Position numbers and translations under genes: made by a program. This document shows, piece after piece, positions 1 to 12,014 of a stretch of 64,000 nucleotides of DNA; position 1 is the first letter of the stretch, and every line of letters starts with the position of its first letter. The notes beneath the pieces were generated by a model. It had not been told where the DNA came from. It ran no database searches and worked only from the letters and a program-made list of their open reading frames with translations. This DNA is from Lactifluus volemus (Eukaryota; Basidiomycota; Agaricomycetes; Russulales; Russulaceae). The stretch spans positions 558,001 through 622,000 of the forward strand of contig WTXI01000009.1 in the NCBI GenBank assembly GCA_022376515.1. Reading direction: 5' to 3'.

Positions 1-1502
1 CGGTTGGAGCTCGCGCGACTCATTGCCAAAAGGGGCAGAGAATACGTGTTCGTGGGGATCAGAAGGGTCGGTTACTTGTGATTGTCGCGAGACTAGAAGC
101 TCTGCTTCTACCCATGCGGGTGTGGAGTGGCTGGCCAATCCAAGTGATAACAACCAGATGGACTTGGAGAGACCATTTTCCATACGTTCTGTAGTTGTGA
201 ACGTGAGTCTCCACAGTCGCTCTGCGTTATGTGAAGGATCAGTTGTCGATATCTTTATCACGAATGATATGAACCCTCACCAGACGTAACAAACTCAAGT
301 CTGACGGACTTGGATACGCGCATTCGTAGCCGGAATCGCCGGATCTTTATATGAGCGACAAATGTTCCTGAACCGTCTTGCGTCTCCTCCACATCGACAA
401 TGTCACCTCCCCCTAGGGGCCGCAACATCATAATATCACCAGTGGTGAGCGGAGAGAGCGCCCGAAAGTGCCAGGATAAGTATTGGAGAAGTACATTGTT
501 CGATGTCAGCATACACGCGAGGCGAACCGAATTGACGGTAGTTTCGGTAAGACCTCCGCATTCATCCAAGAGGGCAACCACGAGGGCATCCCAAGCCGCG
601 TTGTCGTCTTGAGATAATGTCCTGGGTCTGTTGAGGATGGCCCAATAAAGTGCGGTTTGCCCCTCTATGAGAGGTTCCTGTAGCACTGTGGACAGTTTCA
701 AACCTCCACTCTCGCAAATCCGACCACACGCGGAAAGAATAGATTTGCGTTCATCGTCAGTTGAACGAGTGAGGAGTAAAGACATGATGCTCGATTGGAC
801 AGCCGACTTTGCTTCGTCCCGTGCTGTGGCTTGGCGAGCCAATTCCTCCTCTTGTGCATCCTGGCCTGCATGCCGGGCGGCATTTGTGATCTGTGTCGTC
901 GCATTGCGAGAAGATTTAGATAGCTTAAATGAGCGGAAGGCTGAACGTAGGTTAGCATTGCGGGGAGGGCTTTGGGGTACAGAAGGGATCGTGGGGGGCG
1001 GAGGTGGTGGTGGTGGTAAGGAGTACATGTAAGGCGAAGGGGACATGGTAGTGGGAACGGATGGGGATCTGAGACGACGGGTGGAGGGCGAATTCGCAAC
1101 ATGGGTGTGAGATATATGCTGCGGTTGGTGGCTGACTTGCTCTACAAAGTTAGCTGTTTCCAGGTCGGGTGGGAGAGGTAGCGGCCGACTGGGAACTTCA
1201 GGACGACTTGCTAACCGAGAAAGTTTGAGGGTGACGGGAAAAGGGGCTTCAGGAACGCTGGGAGTTACGGGACTACTGTACGGGGGAGGCGCCGAAAGTC
1301 CCCGAGTGAGCCTCCTCGATTGGGAAGTGACAATAGGCTGCAGTGGGTTGCGAGTGCGGGGGGTATAAGAGCCTGGACCAGATTCTTGTTCATACTCGTG
1401 CTCGGTTGCCAGTGGCATCTCTGTCAAAAAAGTCTCGGTTAGTAAATTCAAAGGTTGTGGGGACCGGCCTGAGAGAGCGGGAGCAGACGGAAGTCTTGTC
1501 AT
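1..1502 (-). CDS. Hypothetical Pro/Ser-rich protein with ankyrin-like segment, 3' truncated by window edge
   Basis: I do not recognise this family. The first in-frame ATG is at 1502. Exon 1 (281-1502) encodes a low-complexity Pro/Ser/Arg-rich N-terminal half with an eight-proline run. It is followed by a more ordered helical half that includes an ankyrin-like phrase (GQTALYWAILNRP). A stop follows soon after, but a good intron is visible at 222-280 (donor GTGAGG, acceptor CGCAG). Splicing it keeps the frame open from 221 to the left edge, so the gene continues outside the window. The ordered half suggests a conserved fungal protein of unknown role. No signal peptide or membrane segment is evident. 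The splice model is inferred from the open frame only. Confidence 0.6.
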
Positions 1503-3606
1503 AGATTTATAGCCTGGGTTCCCAGCCCACAAATGGATTCATTGCTCAAACTTGGAAGTGTATTTAAGCGCCATCACCTTACGCCCATTCAAACCGGCGT
1601 TCACTATCCTGTCATGGAACGTGCCGGGGCCTCGAGGCAAAAGCATATTTCAAAAGTTGTACCTGGACCCACAACGGCTCAGACTCAATGAAAAACCCGC
1701 TGAGAGAAATGGGAAAATTATGGTAAGTCCCGTTCCGTTACCGCCTGGTCAAAAGTGAGTCGGGTAGCAGTGGCTGGTCACGGTAATGAGAGCGCCGCCG
1801 CTGAGAGAATGAGTGCCGTGGGAACTGAACTATTTTCACTCAGTTGGAAGTCCGCTTTCCCCGGACTCCCAGCACACCCCAGTGCCACGAAATGACACTC
1901 TAGATGACTATCCTGTGCAATTCATCATTCATACTGTACTTGTATCTCGGCGGTCATACCTAGCGATACCCGACCTATCAAGTTAAAATGGTTGGTTCGA
2001 GGTACTATCATGCCCGCAGTTGCACAGTTGCCAGGGCAGCTCGCAGGCACATTAATTGTCATGTCCGATCTAAATTTGGCATTTGACTTGTTTCTCAGCT
2101 AGAAATAAATAGAGCGGATCGCGAGCTGCCATTTCTCGATTTTCCATGACACAAAGTCCAGACACGTAAAGCGGTGCCGAGGATGAATCGATTAAGACTA
2201 AGACATGCAGTTTCTAACCATGGGCAACTCAATGGGGCTGCAAGTGGGGCTGGTTGCCAGAACCTCCGGGGACGGCAAGATATATATGCCATTTTTAGTC
2301 AGTTGATGCCCTTCAAGCTTCAAGTCCCGTCTCACCCACGGCGCTTTGATCTATGTGGACACCTGAAGGGGGGGAGCGCTCTGATACAGCCCTATCGGAA
2401 AAGTAACGAAAATCTTCTCTATGCTATTCTGATCCTATTAGGCAAAAGACATCATCATCACTTGGAGCATCATGATATGGCCACTCGCACATATACAAAG
2501 TAAGTAACTGGTCTAGTAGCGATCAAACACCTGACAACGCGTTGCGGATCATAGCTTACCTGCCTCGTCGTGAATTTGCCGCTCATCCAACACAAAGATT
2601 ACGTAATTATGTGAGCTCAATCCCCACGCGAGGCAATCATTACCTCTGTTGGTAGCACCGTGGTGATCCCAAAGTCCTTTCCATCAAATGATGACCACCC
2701 CCATTGTGTCGCATTGGAAGAGACAACTACGGCGCCACGCCACGCATCAATGCATCAATATCAGACCGTTCTCGTACTGATAAGTTGCACGTTCGCCCCA
2801 CATTTACTATGGAATATATTTACTCTCATTATTATCCGTGAGCATACTATTCTATGGACATTCGTTGTATGATACGATTCGTCAGTCTTTATTACTAGCA
2901 TTGGACTTTGCGACATGCTGCGCATGCACATCCACCTCAAAACCCACCCGCTTCAGTTGTCAAAGCTCATCAGTCCTTTTATACCATATTTGGATCAGCG
3001 CTTCTTTGGTTCTTGCTCTTCGGCTCATGTACCGCATTTCGTGTCTCATGTTGGAATATTATAACGGAGTGGGAAAAGTTACTGGATGCCGAGGGCGAAA
3101 GGGAAGATACGCGGAGCGAGCGCGGGCTCGAGGAAGGGACCACCAACGTCGCAGGCGCCCCGAGGGCTATCGGGCGTAGGTAGCAATCGCTCCCCGTGGG
3201 GGCGATCGTCCACTGCCATTAATCACGATGCTGCCTTCTCTTTCTCATCAAAAGACCCCCTTTGTATATAGTTTGACTCAGTTTATTGGGTGATGAGCAG
3301 ATCATCCTGAGCCGATCAAGCGGCCGTCTTTTCGGGCAGCACATGATATTTTCGTATAGTAGCCTAAAATACTTCTAAACTAGTCGTAAGTGATCGCCCA
3401 TTTGGTCCCCCATTCCCGCGTGATCTCGTACCATCTCGTCAACGCTCGTTTTTCATCGTTATCGCTTCGCGCGCCCGTATTGCCTCCGAGTTGCCATAGC
3501 GACTTCACCACACGCATGACGTAGAGGATTCATCATATAATTCTACGCGAATCTGTTCCTAAAGGCATTACAATACTATCAGGCATAGTACACAAAAGAT
3601 CTGATA
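1503..3606. other. Intergenic; 3' flank of AKR unit A
   Basis: No convincing gene. From about 2140 to 2610 and from about 3525 to the AKR stop, the sequence aligns by eye with 6330-6710 and 6710-6778 downstream of the second AKR copy, so it belongs to the duplicated unit. The roughly 0.9 kb between about 2612 and 3525 has no counterpart in the second unit. It is either an insertion in unit A or a deletion in unit B. I see no clear terminal repeats around it. Confidence 0.5.
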
Positions 3607-5109
3607 TCAATGCTTCGATGGGGTTATCACAGCCCGGAGGGGAACACTGTCATAATGGTGCTGTGATAACATCATCATAAAGGCCGATCCTGAGCCATCT
3701 CCCTAATTCACCTATTCAGTATGGCTCAGAGACAAGATCGGGTGAGAGTTTACGTACGATCAAGTCATGCAGGAAACCAAGATCGAAAGATTTGGCATCG
3801 TCAATGCGCTGGATTTGCTCAGGAGAGAGAGACACATCCAGTGCTTGAATGTTCTGCCTGAGTTGCTCAACCTTCCGCCCCCCGATGATCGGAAATACGT
3901 ATGGGGTTTTGTGCATCAAGTACGCAATGGCGACTGCAATGCCAACAAACGTTAGCGCAACTCCCAACTCTCGGAGAATTCGACCCACCGGAAGTGATGT
4001 CGTCTACTCCGACCTCGCTTGCAACCTGCTCGAGAACAAGGCACACCTTTCTTTCTTCTTCCGTGCGCTCCCACTCCGGACCTAGGATCAAGCGGCCCTT
4101 TTCTCCAGTCTCGCGTCGGCGAGCCTCCTCTGCATCTGAGCGAATTTTGCCACTACCAAGGACACCCCACGGTGCAAGTGCAAGCCCCTCAGAACGTGCC
4201 ATCGGAATGATGTCGCGCTCGAAGGATCGCTCGAGTACACTCCATTTTCCTTGGTAGATTGAGAATGGCGTCTTTCCATGATCCTTGGCGTATTGATTCG
4301 CCTTGGGCACAATCCACGCTGGGGTGTCTGAGATTCCCTATTATGTGATGTGAGCAGGGTGGACTATTAAATAGGGAGGCAGCCCCACCAAGTAGAGGAC
4401 TTTGCCTTGCACTACAAGGTTATGAAGCGCGTTCATGATCTCCTCGACTGAGGTGGTCCAGTCCCACCAGTGCACATACAAGATGTCGATGTACGAGGTA
4501 CGCAGCTTCTTGAGGGATGCCTCAACGGACACGCGCAGAGATTTTGCGTGATTTCCCGAGTAGTTCACCTTGTGAGTGACATTATCCTCAGGCCGGCTAC
4601 GTTTGAAGTTGGTTGTATACTGGCACGATATCAGTAATTCTGCTAGCGTGAAATGCGGGACACGTTTCGATCGGTCCTTACCTTTGTCGCAATCACGAGC
4701 TGGTCCCGAATGCCCCGTTTCTCGGCCCATTCACCTATGAATTCCTCAGAGCTTTCGTCCTGACTGAGGTCCAAACATTAGCTGAAAAGCGGCCTGTGAA
4801 GCGCCACTATTCATGACGTACTAGTTATTCGCAGTGTCTATGAAGTTTCCCTTTTTGACACAAGTAAGCCAGAGTAAATACAATTAAAGCGCTAGCGTGT
4901 TGACATACGCCAAGATCAAAATATGCGTCAAGGAGCTTAAACGAGCTCTCCTTATCCATTGAGCCCATGCCGAATTGTTGCCATTTGTCTCCGATGCTCA
5001 TCGCGCCCAGCTGGATTGGCGAGACGCGAACACCTGCAAGAGGAGACAAGGTGCGATAGCGAGCTAGCTTGGAGGGCGGGGGAGCGGGAGGATCCCAGAG
5101 TTGCGGCAT
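3607..5109 (-). CDS. Aldo-keto reductase, aryl-alcohol dehydrogenase type (copy A)
   Basis: This predicted NADPH-dependent aldo-keto reductase resembles fungal aryl-alcohol dehydrogenases, which interconvert aromatic aldehydes and alcohols in the cytosol. The model has seven exons: 4909-5109, 4822-4850, 4682-4763, 4389-4619, 3989-4337, 3758-3933 and 3607-3702. They encode 387 residues, the usual family length. The AKR tetrad is visible as Asp72, Tyr77, Lys104 and His154 (context YVHWWDW). The C-terminal cofactor region reads [12 protein letters not shown]. The last 96 bp exon was found by matching copy B and restores the IGDG motif common in this family; without it the protein would end in an intron-encoded tail. 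The substrate cannot be read from sequence. Confidence 0.9.
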
Positions 5110-6778
5110 AGTAGAGTAATGAGAGGAATTGAATGTTTAGATGAGATGGTACCGTCCATGGTTTTGAAGAGCTGCTATTTGTATCCCAACGGGTACTGCC
5201 AACGTAGGGGCAGAGCTTGCATAGTGATCGCAGCACACGGGATCGAGTGGGTCGTAGCGATTCAATATTGAGCCAAATCGAAAGCTGCGCAAGTATCGGC
5301 GGGACTGATGTGGGTACTGACGTGGATGTGATATATAGACGTGAGAACGACACCTGCAGTGAACGCCTGTTCACGGATGCGAGCGCCGCACACTAGCATG
5401 GATGATACTCACCCTCACAAATGATTGAACCTTTTGACAACGGATAGTATCACTGGTCCGTATAGCATTCTGGCCATACCATTGTACTAGTAGCATATGT
5501 ACCATCCCTCGTCACGGGCTGAGTCCCGAGGGATGGTACATATGCTACTAGTACAATGGTATGGCCAGAACGCTATAGTGAACATTCCATCTTGGTAACC
5601 ATCGTGGTTTTGGATAGATGCCTTGCTGGTTCCCTACGCATCCAACGCCACAAAAGCGAATTGATCGATCATGTTCAAATCTGAGCGAAGAATCAGATTC
5701 CATCGGGTGTCAATGTGGGTGTAGCGGTCTGAGCTTACCGCGACGACCTAGTATGCCTATGGACTTTGAGTATCGACTTTCAGAGAAGGCTAAACCTTTA
5801 GACCATTTTGAAATGTCATTCTGCTGCGAGACCACTGGCCTACACTCTATCACTCCATCTTATAGATATAGATGGACCTGCTGCTCTATTCTAGTACTAT
5901 TGTATCCCTTCATACGTTTCTGTGCATTAGCCGGCCTGATTTTTATTTTCTCTCATGCAACCTGACATCAGCACTTGCATCACCGCACTTACTACACCCA
6001 CAAACAAACGCAGCTTCAATGGGCGTATCTACAGGATGACCACATTCTTCGCCAAATGCCAGACTTTTCAAAATGGTATTGACTCATGGAGTTCCATCCT
6101 GAAGAATTGTAATGCAGCTGTCAAACCAACGTGGAGCAAAGTGGATGAGATCGAGCGCTCTCCACCCGATGCGAATGCGCAACTCGCGTACACGTGACTC
6201 CACGCCCCTCGCTCGCTTTCCGATTCGTCCTCCATGCCCAAGCTTGACAGCCGGAGTAAATTCATTCCAAGTCTCAAGCGCTGCCGCATCTTCGGAGCAG
6301 CTCGTTCCTGGGTCGCAAATCGACCTTGTAGATACTACAAAGTCCAGAATGCTTATCAACACGTAATGCGGTGCTGAGGATTGAGACGAGCAGTTTCTAG
6401 AGTTACTTGGAACCACTGGCAGGCTCTGGGGAGGGCAAGATATATTATGCCATTTTTATCAAGTCCCGTCCTACCACGGCACTTTGACCTATGTGAATAC
6501 CTGAACGGGGGGCTCTATCCTAGTAGGCACAAGACACGGCGCATCACTTGGCGCATCATGATATCGTCACTCGCACATATCCTTCTCGCAACGAATCGCA
6601 TTGCAGAACATCAGATAAAAGCATGTTATTACTACAGTACCTCAGGCTCCCTTTGTGAGTTTGCCGCTCGTCCAACACCTCGATTACGCAACCATGTAAT
6701 GAGATAGCCGATTCATCGCGAAGCTGTTCCCGGAGATAGTATAACAGTACTATCAGGCATACTCAAAAAGATCTGATA
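5110..6778. other. Promoter side of AKR copy A and duplicated spacer
   Basis: No gene is supported. The stretch 5455-6070 aligns with 8650-9060 upstream of AKR copy B, and 6330-6778 aligns with the 3' flank of copy A. It therefore spans the junction of two tandem units. It contains the large inverted repeat listed separately. Confidence 0.5.
5461..5577. repeat. Near-perfect long inverted repeat (hairpin) upstream of AKR copy A
   Basis: The arms 5461-5511 and 5527-5577 are 51 bp each and differ at one base. The spacer is 15 bp. The left arm has a counterpart in unit B (about 8660-8715) but the right arm does not, so the inverted copy arose in unit A after the duplication. It lies about 350 bp upstream of the AKR start codon. 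Confidence 0.9.
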
Positions 6779-8289
6779 TCAGTCCTTCGATGGGGTTATC
6801 ACAGCCTGGAGGGGAACGCTGTCATGATGATGTTGTGATAACCTCGAAATAAAGGGCGAGACGACTCCACCACCATCTCCCTAATTCACGTGTTCAGTAG
6901 GGCTCAAAATGCAAAATGGGACGAGAGTTTACGTACGATCAAGTAAGTCGGGAAACCAGGATCGAAAGATTTGGCACTGTCGATGCGCTGAATTTGCTCA
7001 GGAGTGAGAGAGATATCCAGCGCGTGAACGTTCTGCCGAAGATGTTCAACCTTCCGCCCCCCGATGATCGGGAATACATATGGGGTTTTGTGCATCAGGT
7101 GCGCAATTGCGACTTTAATGCCAACAAACGTTCTCTTTGTCAGCGCAACTCCCAGCTACTGGAGAATTGACCCACCGGAAGTGATGCTCTCGGCTCCAAC
7201 CTCACGTGCGACCTGCTCGAGAACAAGGCACACCTTTCTCTCTTCTTCCGTGCGCTCCCAATTCGGACCTAGGATCATGCGACCCTTTTCTCCCGTCTCG
7301 CGTCGACGAGCCTCCTCCGCATCTGAGCGAATTTTGCCACCACCAAGGACATCCCACGGTGCAAGCGCAAGCCCTTCAGAACGTGCCATCGGAATGATGT
7401 CGCGCTCGAAGGATCGCTCGAGTACACTCCACCTTCCTTGGTAGACCGAGAATGGCGTCTTCCCATGGTCCTTTGCGTACTGATTCGCTTTGGACACAAT
7501 CCACGCTGGGGTGTCTGAGATTCCCTATTTTGTGGTGTGAGCGAGGTGGACTACAAAATAGGGGAGCAGCCCCACCAAATAGAGGACTTTGCCTTGCACT
7601 ACAAGGTTATGAAGCGCGTTCATGATCTCCTCGACAGAGGTGGTCCAATCCCACCAGTGCACATACAAGATGTCGATATACGAGGTACGCAGCTTCTTGA
7701 GGGATGCCTCAACGGACACGCGCAGAGATTTTGCGTGATTTCCCGAGTAGTTCACCTTGTGAGTGACATCATCCTGGCCGCGCTTGAAGTTGGTTGTATA
7801 CTGGCAGGATATCAGTTGATCTCCTGTGGCGAAAAGCGGGACTCGGAGGCGTTTCTGTCGGTCCTTACCTTTGTTGCAATCACGAGCTGGTCCCGAATGC
7901 CTCGTTTCTCGGCCCATTCACCTATGAATTCTTCAGAGCTTTCGTCCTGACTGAGAGTCCAAAAATTAGCCAACGGTTTGCGAAGCGCTGCTATTCATGA
8001 CATACTAGTTACTCGCAGTGTCGATGAAGTTTCCCTTTCAGACACAGGTTAGCCGGAACACAATTGAAGCATTAGCGTGTTGACATACACCGAGATCAAA
8101 ATATGCGTCAAGGAGTTTAAACGAGCTCTCCTTATCCATTGAGCCCATGCCGAATTGTTGCCATTTGTCTCCGATGCTCATCGCGCCCAGCTGGATCGGC
8201 GAGACGCGAACACCTGCAAGGGGAGACAAAGTACGATAGCGAGCTAGCTTGGAGGGCGGGGGAGGGGGAGGATTCCAGAGTTGCGACAT
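6779..8289 (-). CDS. Aldo-keto reductase, aryl-alcohol dehydrogenase type (copy B)
   Basis: This is the tandem paralogue of the gene at 3607-5109. Its seven exons are at the same codon positions: 8089-8289, 8006-8034, 7869-7950, 7576-7800, 7176-7524, 6937-7112 and 6779-6880. It also encodes 387 residues. The catalytic Asp72, Tyr77, Lys104 and His152 are kept. Exon 4 is two codons shorter and the last exon two codons longer than in copy A. Intron 5 has grown to 63 bp by a short insertion, and its acceptor reads AAAG instead of GCAG, a weaker site. Otherwise the gene looks intact. Divergence from copy A is clear at both DNA and protein level, so the duplication is not recent. Confidence 0.88.
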
Positions 8290-11272
8290 TGTATAGGAAT
8301 AAGAGAAATTGAAAGTTTAGATGGATTGAAAGATGGTACCGTCCATGGTTTCGCCAAGCTGCTATTTAACGAGTGCCGCAATATAGGGCAGAAGAGGGGC
8401 TTGCGTAGTGATGACGGCATGCGGGATCAAGTGGGTCGTAGCAATTCAATTGACAGTCAAGTCGCCAACTGATCTTGGGTAATCACAGGTATGTGATATA
8501 TCGACTTTAGCCAAATCGAGAGAAAGAAGTATCGGCGGGACTGATGTGGGTTGCGGCGCTCGCATCGTGAACAGGTGCAGGGTCATCGATCCCGTCGATC
8601 CCCGCTGGCATGGATGACTCACTCTCTCACAAATTGAACCTTGATAGTATCAGCTGTTACAGCATTCTGACCATACCATTCAGTTGTAGCGCATGTACCA
8701 TCCCTTGTCACGGTCCGAGCCCTCGTGAAGTGAAGTGATTGTACATTTCTGGTTCCCTACATATCCAACGCCACGTTGAGCTAAGGAAGAATCAGATTCC
8801 ATCGGGTGTCCACGTGCTTGCCTCCGAGAGAGTTAAACCATTTTGAAATATCACTCCGCTGCGACTATAGATGGACCTGCTGCTTTATTCTAGTACTATT
8901 ACGTTTCTGTGAATTAGCGGGCCTAATTTTTCTTTGCTTTCTTTTTTCGAATTTCGGTTCTATCATGCAACCTGTCATTAGCATCACCGCACACACACCC
9001 ACAAACTTCAAACACAGCTTCCATGGGTGAGTCGACAGAACGACCATATTCTTCGTCAGTGCCAGACTTGTCGATATGGTACGGACACATTTTTTGCTTA
9101 CATAACAAGTCATAACTCGACGACTCGAAACCAAGCCGACCAAGCCTCCTTGCTCATCTCGCTCTCATCTTCGCTCTCGTTCTTCCTCACCTTGTCTATC
9201 CCCGCCTGCCTGCCTGCCAACACCCTCACATTCACGTCCCCACTCACGCTGGCCCACGCCTGCTTCCCGAGCTGGGTAGGAAGGTGAGATGTTCAATCTG
9301 TCGCGTCACTGACTCGTTTTTTTTGGGCATGTGCACAGGTCACCACGCTTTTACCCTGCCACCATCCATCACCTCAAGCACCACCTGGGGCCGTTCACAC
9401 AACGTCAGGGTCGCTGGCATCAGAGTCGCGCTGCCATCGCCATCGCGACTGTCTGAGTGCTTGATGCCAGTGGCTGGCGCTGTTGTGTGGCCCCTCCCTT
9501 CCCTCGGTCTTCGGTCTTTCCTCGACCTCTTCACCTGGCTCTGACCATGAAAGGTCATTACAAGCTAGGTGAAGGTGTTCCAGGCACCATCTTTGTCACA
9601 ACCGCCGCCGCCACCATACAATAACAACAACAAGACGGCGAGTCAAATAATCAGCGGGGAGGGCTCGGAGGTGCGTGCTACCTGCCAGTAACACCAATTG
9701 ACTCTCAACTCATTCCTTGTCAGCTTTTTCATCCTCGACCTCGCGAGGGGATCATCAAGCACTCAGTGTTGGCAACCCCTCGGGTTGCAGCATCTTCTTG
9801 GATCAACGATGCCACGTTTTTCCAAGCCCCGCCACAGCACGGAGCACAGGGTGTTGAAGATGGCCCGCCACGAGCACTCATCGCCTGTTACTCGGCACAG
9901 TTCCCCAACTGTTTGCACATTCGGGAGACCAGGAAGATGAACTGCTGTCTATTGTATCATTCAAGGGGTGATACACGCTTTCCACCCAGCATTCACCATT
10001 TTCTTTCTCACATGTCATGCACAGGGGCACAAAAATAGCTGTCAGCACTCAACTGGATATTATTTCCGTCTTTAACTACAAGGGTTGGGGCGGCGGTGTT
10101 GACCATGTGCCAGGGTAAGAAAAACACGCCGTCTACTGTTATCCTTTTAGCTCATATCAGTGCAGCTTATGCAGGATTGTGCTTCCAAATTGATTGTCAC
10201 ATAGGCACCCACACTCGGTCGATGCACTTTGTGCACTCCCTTGCTCTTACCCCTCTTCAAGTAACACCATCCTGACGGGCTCCTCGGACGCCAGATGGGC
10301 TCCTTCGCATCATCGAACTCCTCTCCACGCGGCTTGCTGGCGTCATCGTGGATCATGATTTCCTTATTGAGAGCATTGTCATTGATCGCAGTGGTGAGGG
10401 AGCATCGGACATGACGAGGTGCTGCGGGTGATGGACTTGCGGGGAGTCTTTGAGGGAGAGGATGCATGTACTGAGGCAGAGGCGGAAGATGAAGAGGGGT
10501 GCTTCGGACTCCGAGATGAAGAGCGGAGCTGCAGAAAAGCACAGAGGTGGTGACAGCAACCTGGGAAAGGCAGCAGATGAGAAGACGTCCGGAAATGTGT
10601 CAACTGAAGTAGACACTACCTCGGAGTCCGAATGTGTATAGGTGTATGCTGTCCCGAACTTGCTGCTCCCCCACTACCTTGTCTCGACCAAGGTCGTCAC
10701 TGCCATCCATATCCTGACTGGCCTCACACTTGTCTTGGACTTTATGACAATAAGCTGGGATGAGAGCCGTGAGAGTTACACACCACATTTGGCAGGAGCA
10801 GGGGCCGGGCCGCAAGGCCCCTTGACCTAGTTGTCCACTGTAAAGTTTGTGCCACACTTTGATTTGCTCATGCAAGTGGCTTGTGCAGTGTGCACACAGT
10901 GATGACAACAGCACCAGCCATAACCCCTGCCCTGATCCCACTTGGTGAATCTTCAAATATGACACAATGTGACACTTGATATCCAAGACATTGGCAGCAA
11001 GAAGGTACAGGTCCGGTACAGGTTTTCCTGTGCAGAGGCAGGGATCATCCATGGTGATAGTCACTGTGGGTGGTGTGACTACCACCACAGATAATCTCTG
11101 CCTCTGTGCAGGTAAACCCACACTGGAACCATTTCTTCTTCAATGCCAAGTGTCTTGGAGCATTGTGTTGTGTCATCTTTGAAGTCTCACTGGGTTGCAT
11201 CAAGACAGGAGTTGTAGCTGGTACCATTGTCATCAGATTCATCACTGTGTGCACAAGCTATTGTAGTATTAA
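8290..11272. other. Intergenic; tail of duplicated unit, then unannotated sequence
   Basis: 8290-9060 is the promoter side of AKR copy B and aligns with 5110-6070. From 9060 to 11272 there are only short open frames with skewed composition, and I recognise no protein. A 21 bp imperfect inverted repeat is listed separately. Confidence 0.45.
11021..11118. repeat. Imperfect inverted repeat
   Basis: The arms 11021-11041 and 11098-11118 match at about 18 of 21 positions around a 56 bp loop, which contains a smaller TAGTCAC/GTGACTA stem. No function is evident. Confidence 0.55.
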
Positions 11273-11274
11273 CT

Positions 11275-11297
11275 AGCGTGGACCCGTGCTCCGCACG
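11275..11297 (-). other. Helitron 3' terminal hairpin
   Basis: The stem CCCGTGC/GCACGGG with a GGA loop stands six bases before the terminal CTAG on the minus strand. This is the standard Helitron 3' terminator structure. Confidence 0.85.
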
Positions 11298-12014
11298 GGA
11301 CCTGGGTCATCCACAGTCAACTGTCATTAATCACGCGCAGACGTTTATAGCTTTGAAGCGGAGAGTGAATTGTAAAATTTTACTGGCTCCGCTTTCTTTC
11401 GTTCTTTGTTTTCGTCAGCATGAGCATCAACGAATTTCCGCTAGACGTGTTGTGGATCCTCGTCGCACGGGACTCCGAGCGTGTGTGGTGGTTTGGATTC
11501 GTTTGATGGTTGCGCCCGACGCCTGCTGATTCCGAGTTTGTAGATGGTCGTGCGGTGCTGCTTGCGAGGGCGGTGCTGGCATCCTTGCGGTCGACGTTGA
11601 ATACGGTATCGTGCATGTGTACTGAACCGCAATGGGGATGTCGTTGTTGTCTCCAGGAAGGTTCGCATCTGGGAAGTCGTTTGCGACTTCTGCCCTGCGT
11701 TCGGTACGCGCGAGTAGCGATGCGAGCAACGCATTGTCGTGGGTTTGTCAGAGGAGTGGATGAAGTAAGGCATCAATGCGCGGAGGGGAAGAATATCGGC
11801 GAGATCGTCCGGTGCTGCGATATGAAGGACAATGGGCCGTGCACTACGTTTAAGTTCGTCTCGTGCACTTTCGACATTTCCTTCTTCTCCGATATCTGAT
11901 GCTACATCGCTGTGTGACAATGCTGGTTCTGGGCATTCGCAGAATACAGAGAGCTATATATCGTACAAGAAAACATAGTAGTAGGCGAAATTTCACTGAG
12001 TCATCATCGAGCGT

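Noticed and set aside
10147..11121. Minus-strand frames of 130-170 codons
   Set aside because: No recognisable protein, Cys/His-rich skew from repeated CTGTG-type sequence, no plausible intron chain.
11380..11920. Frames near the Helitron 3' end (up to 159 codons)
   Set aside because: Overlapping frames on both strands with no domain. They may be untranslated 3' sequence of the accessory gene.
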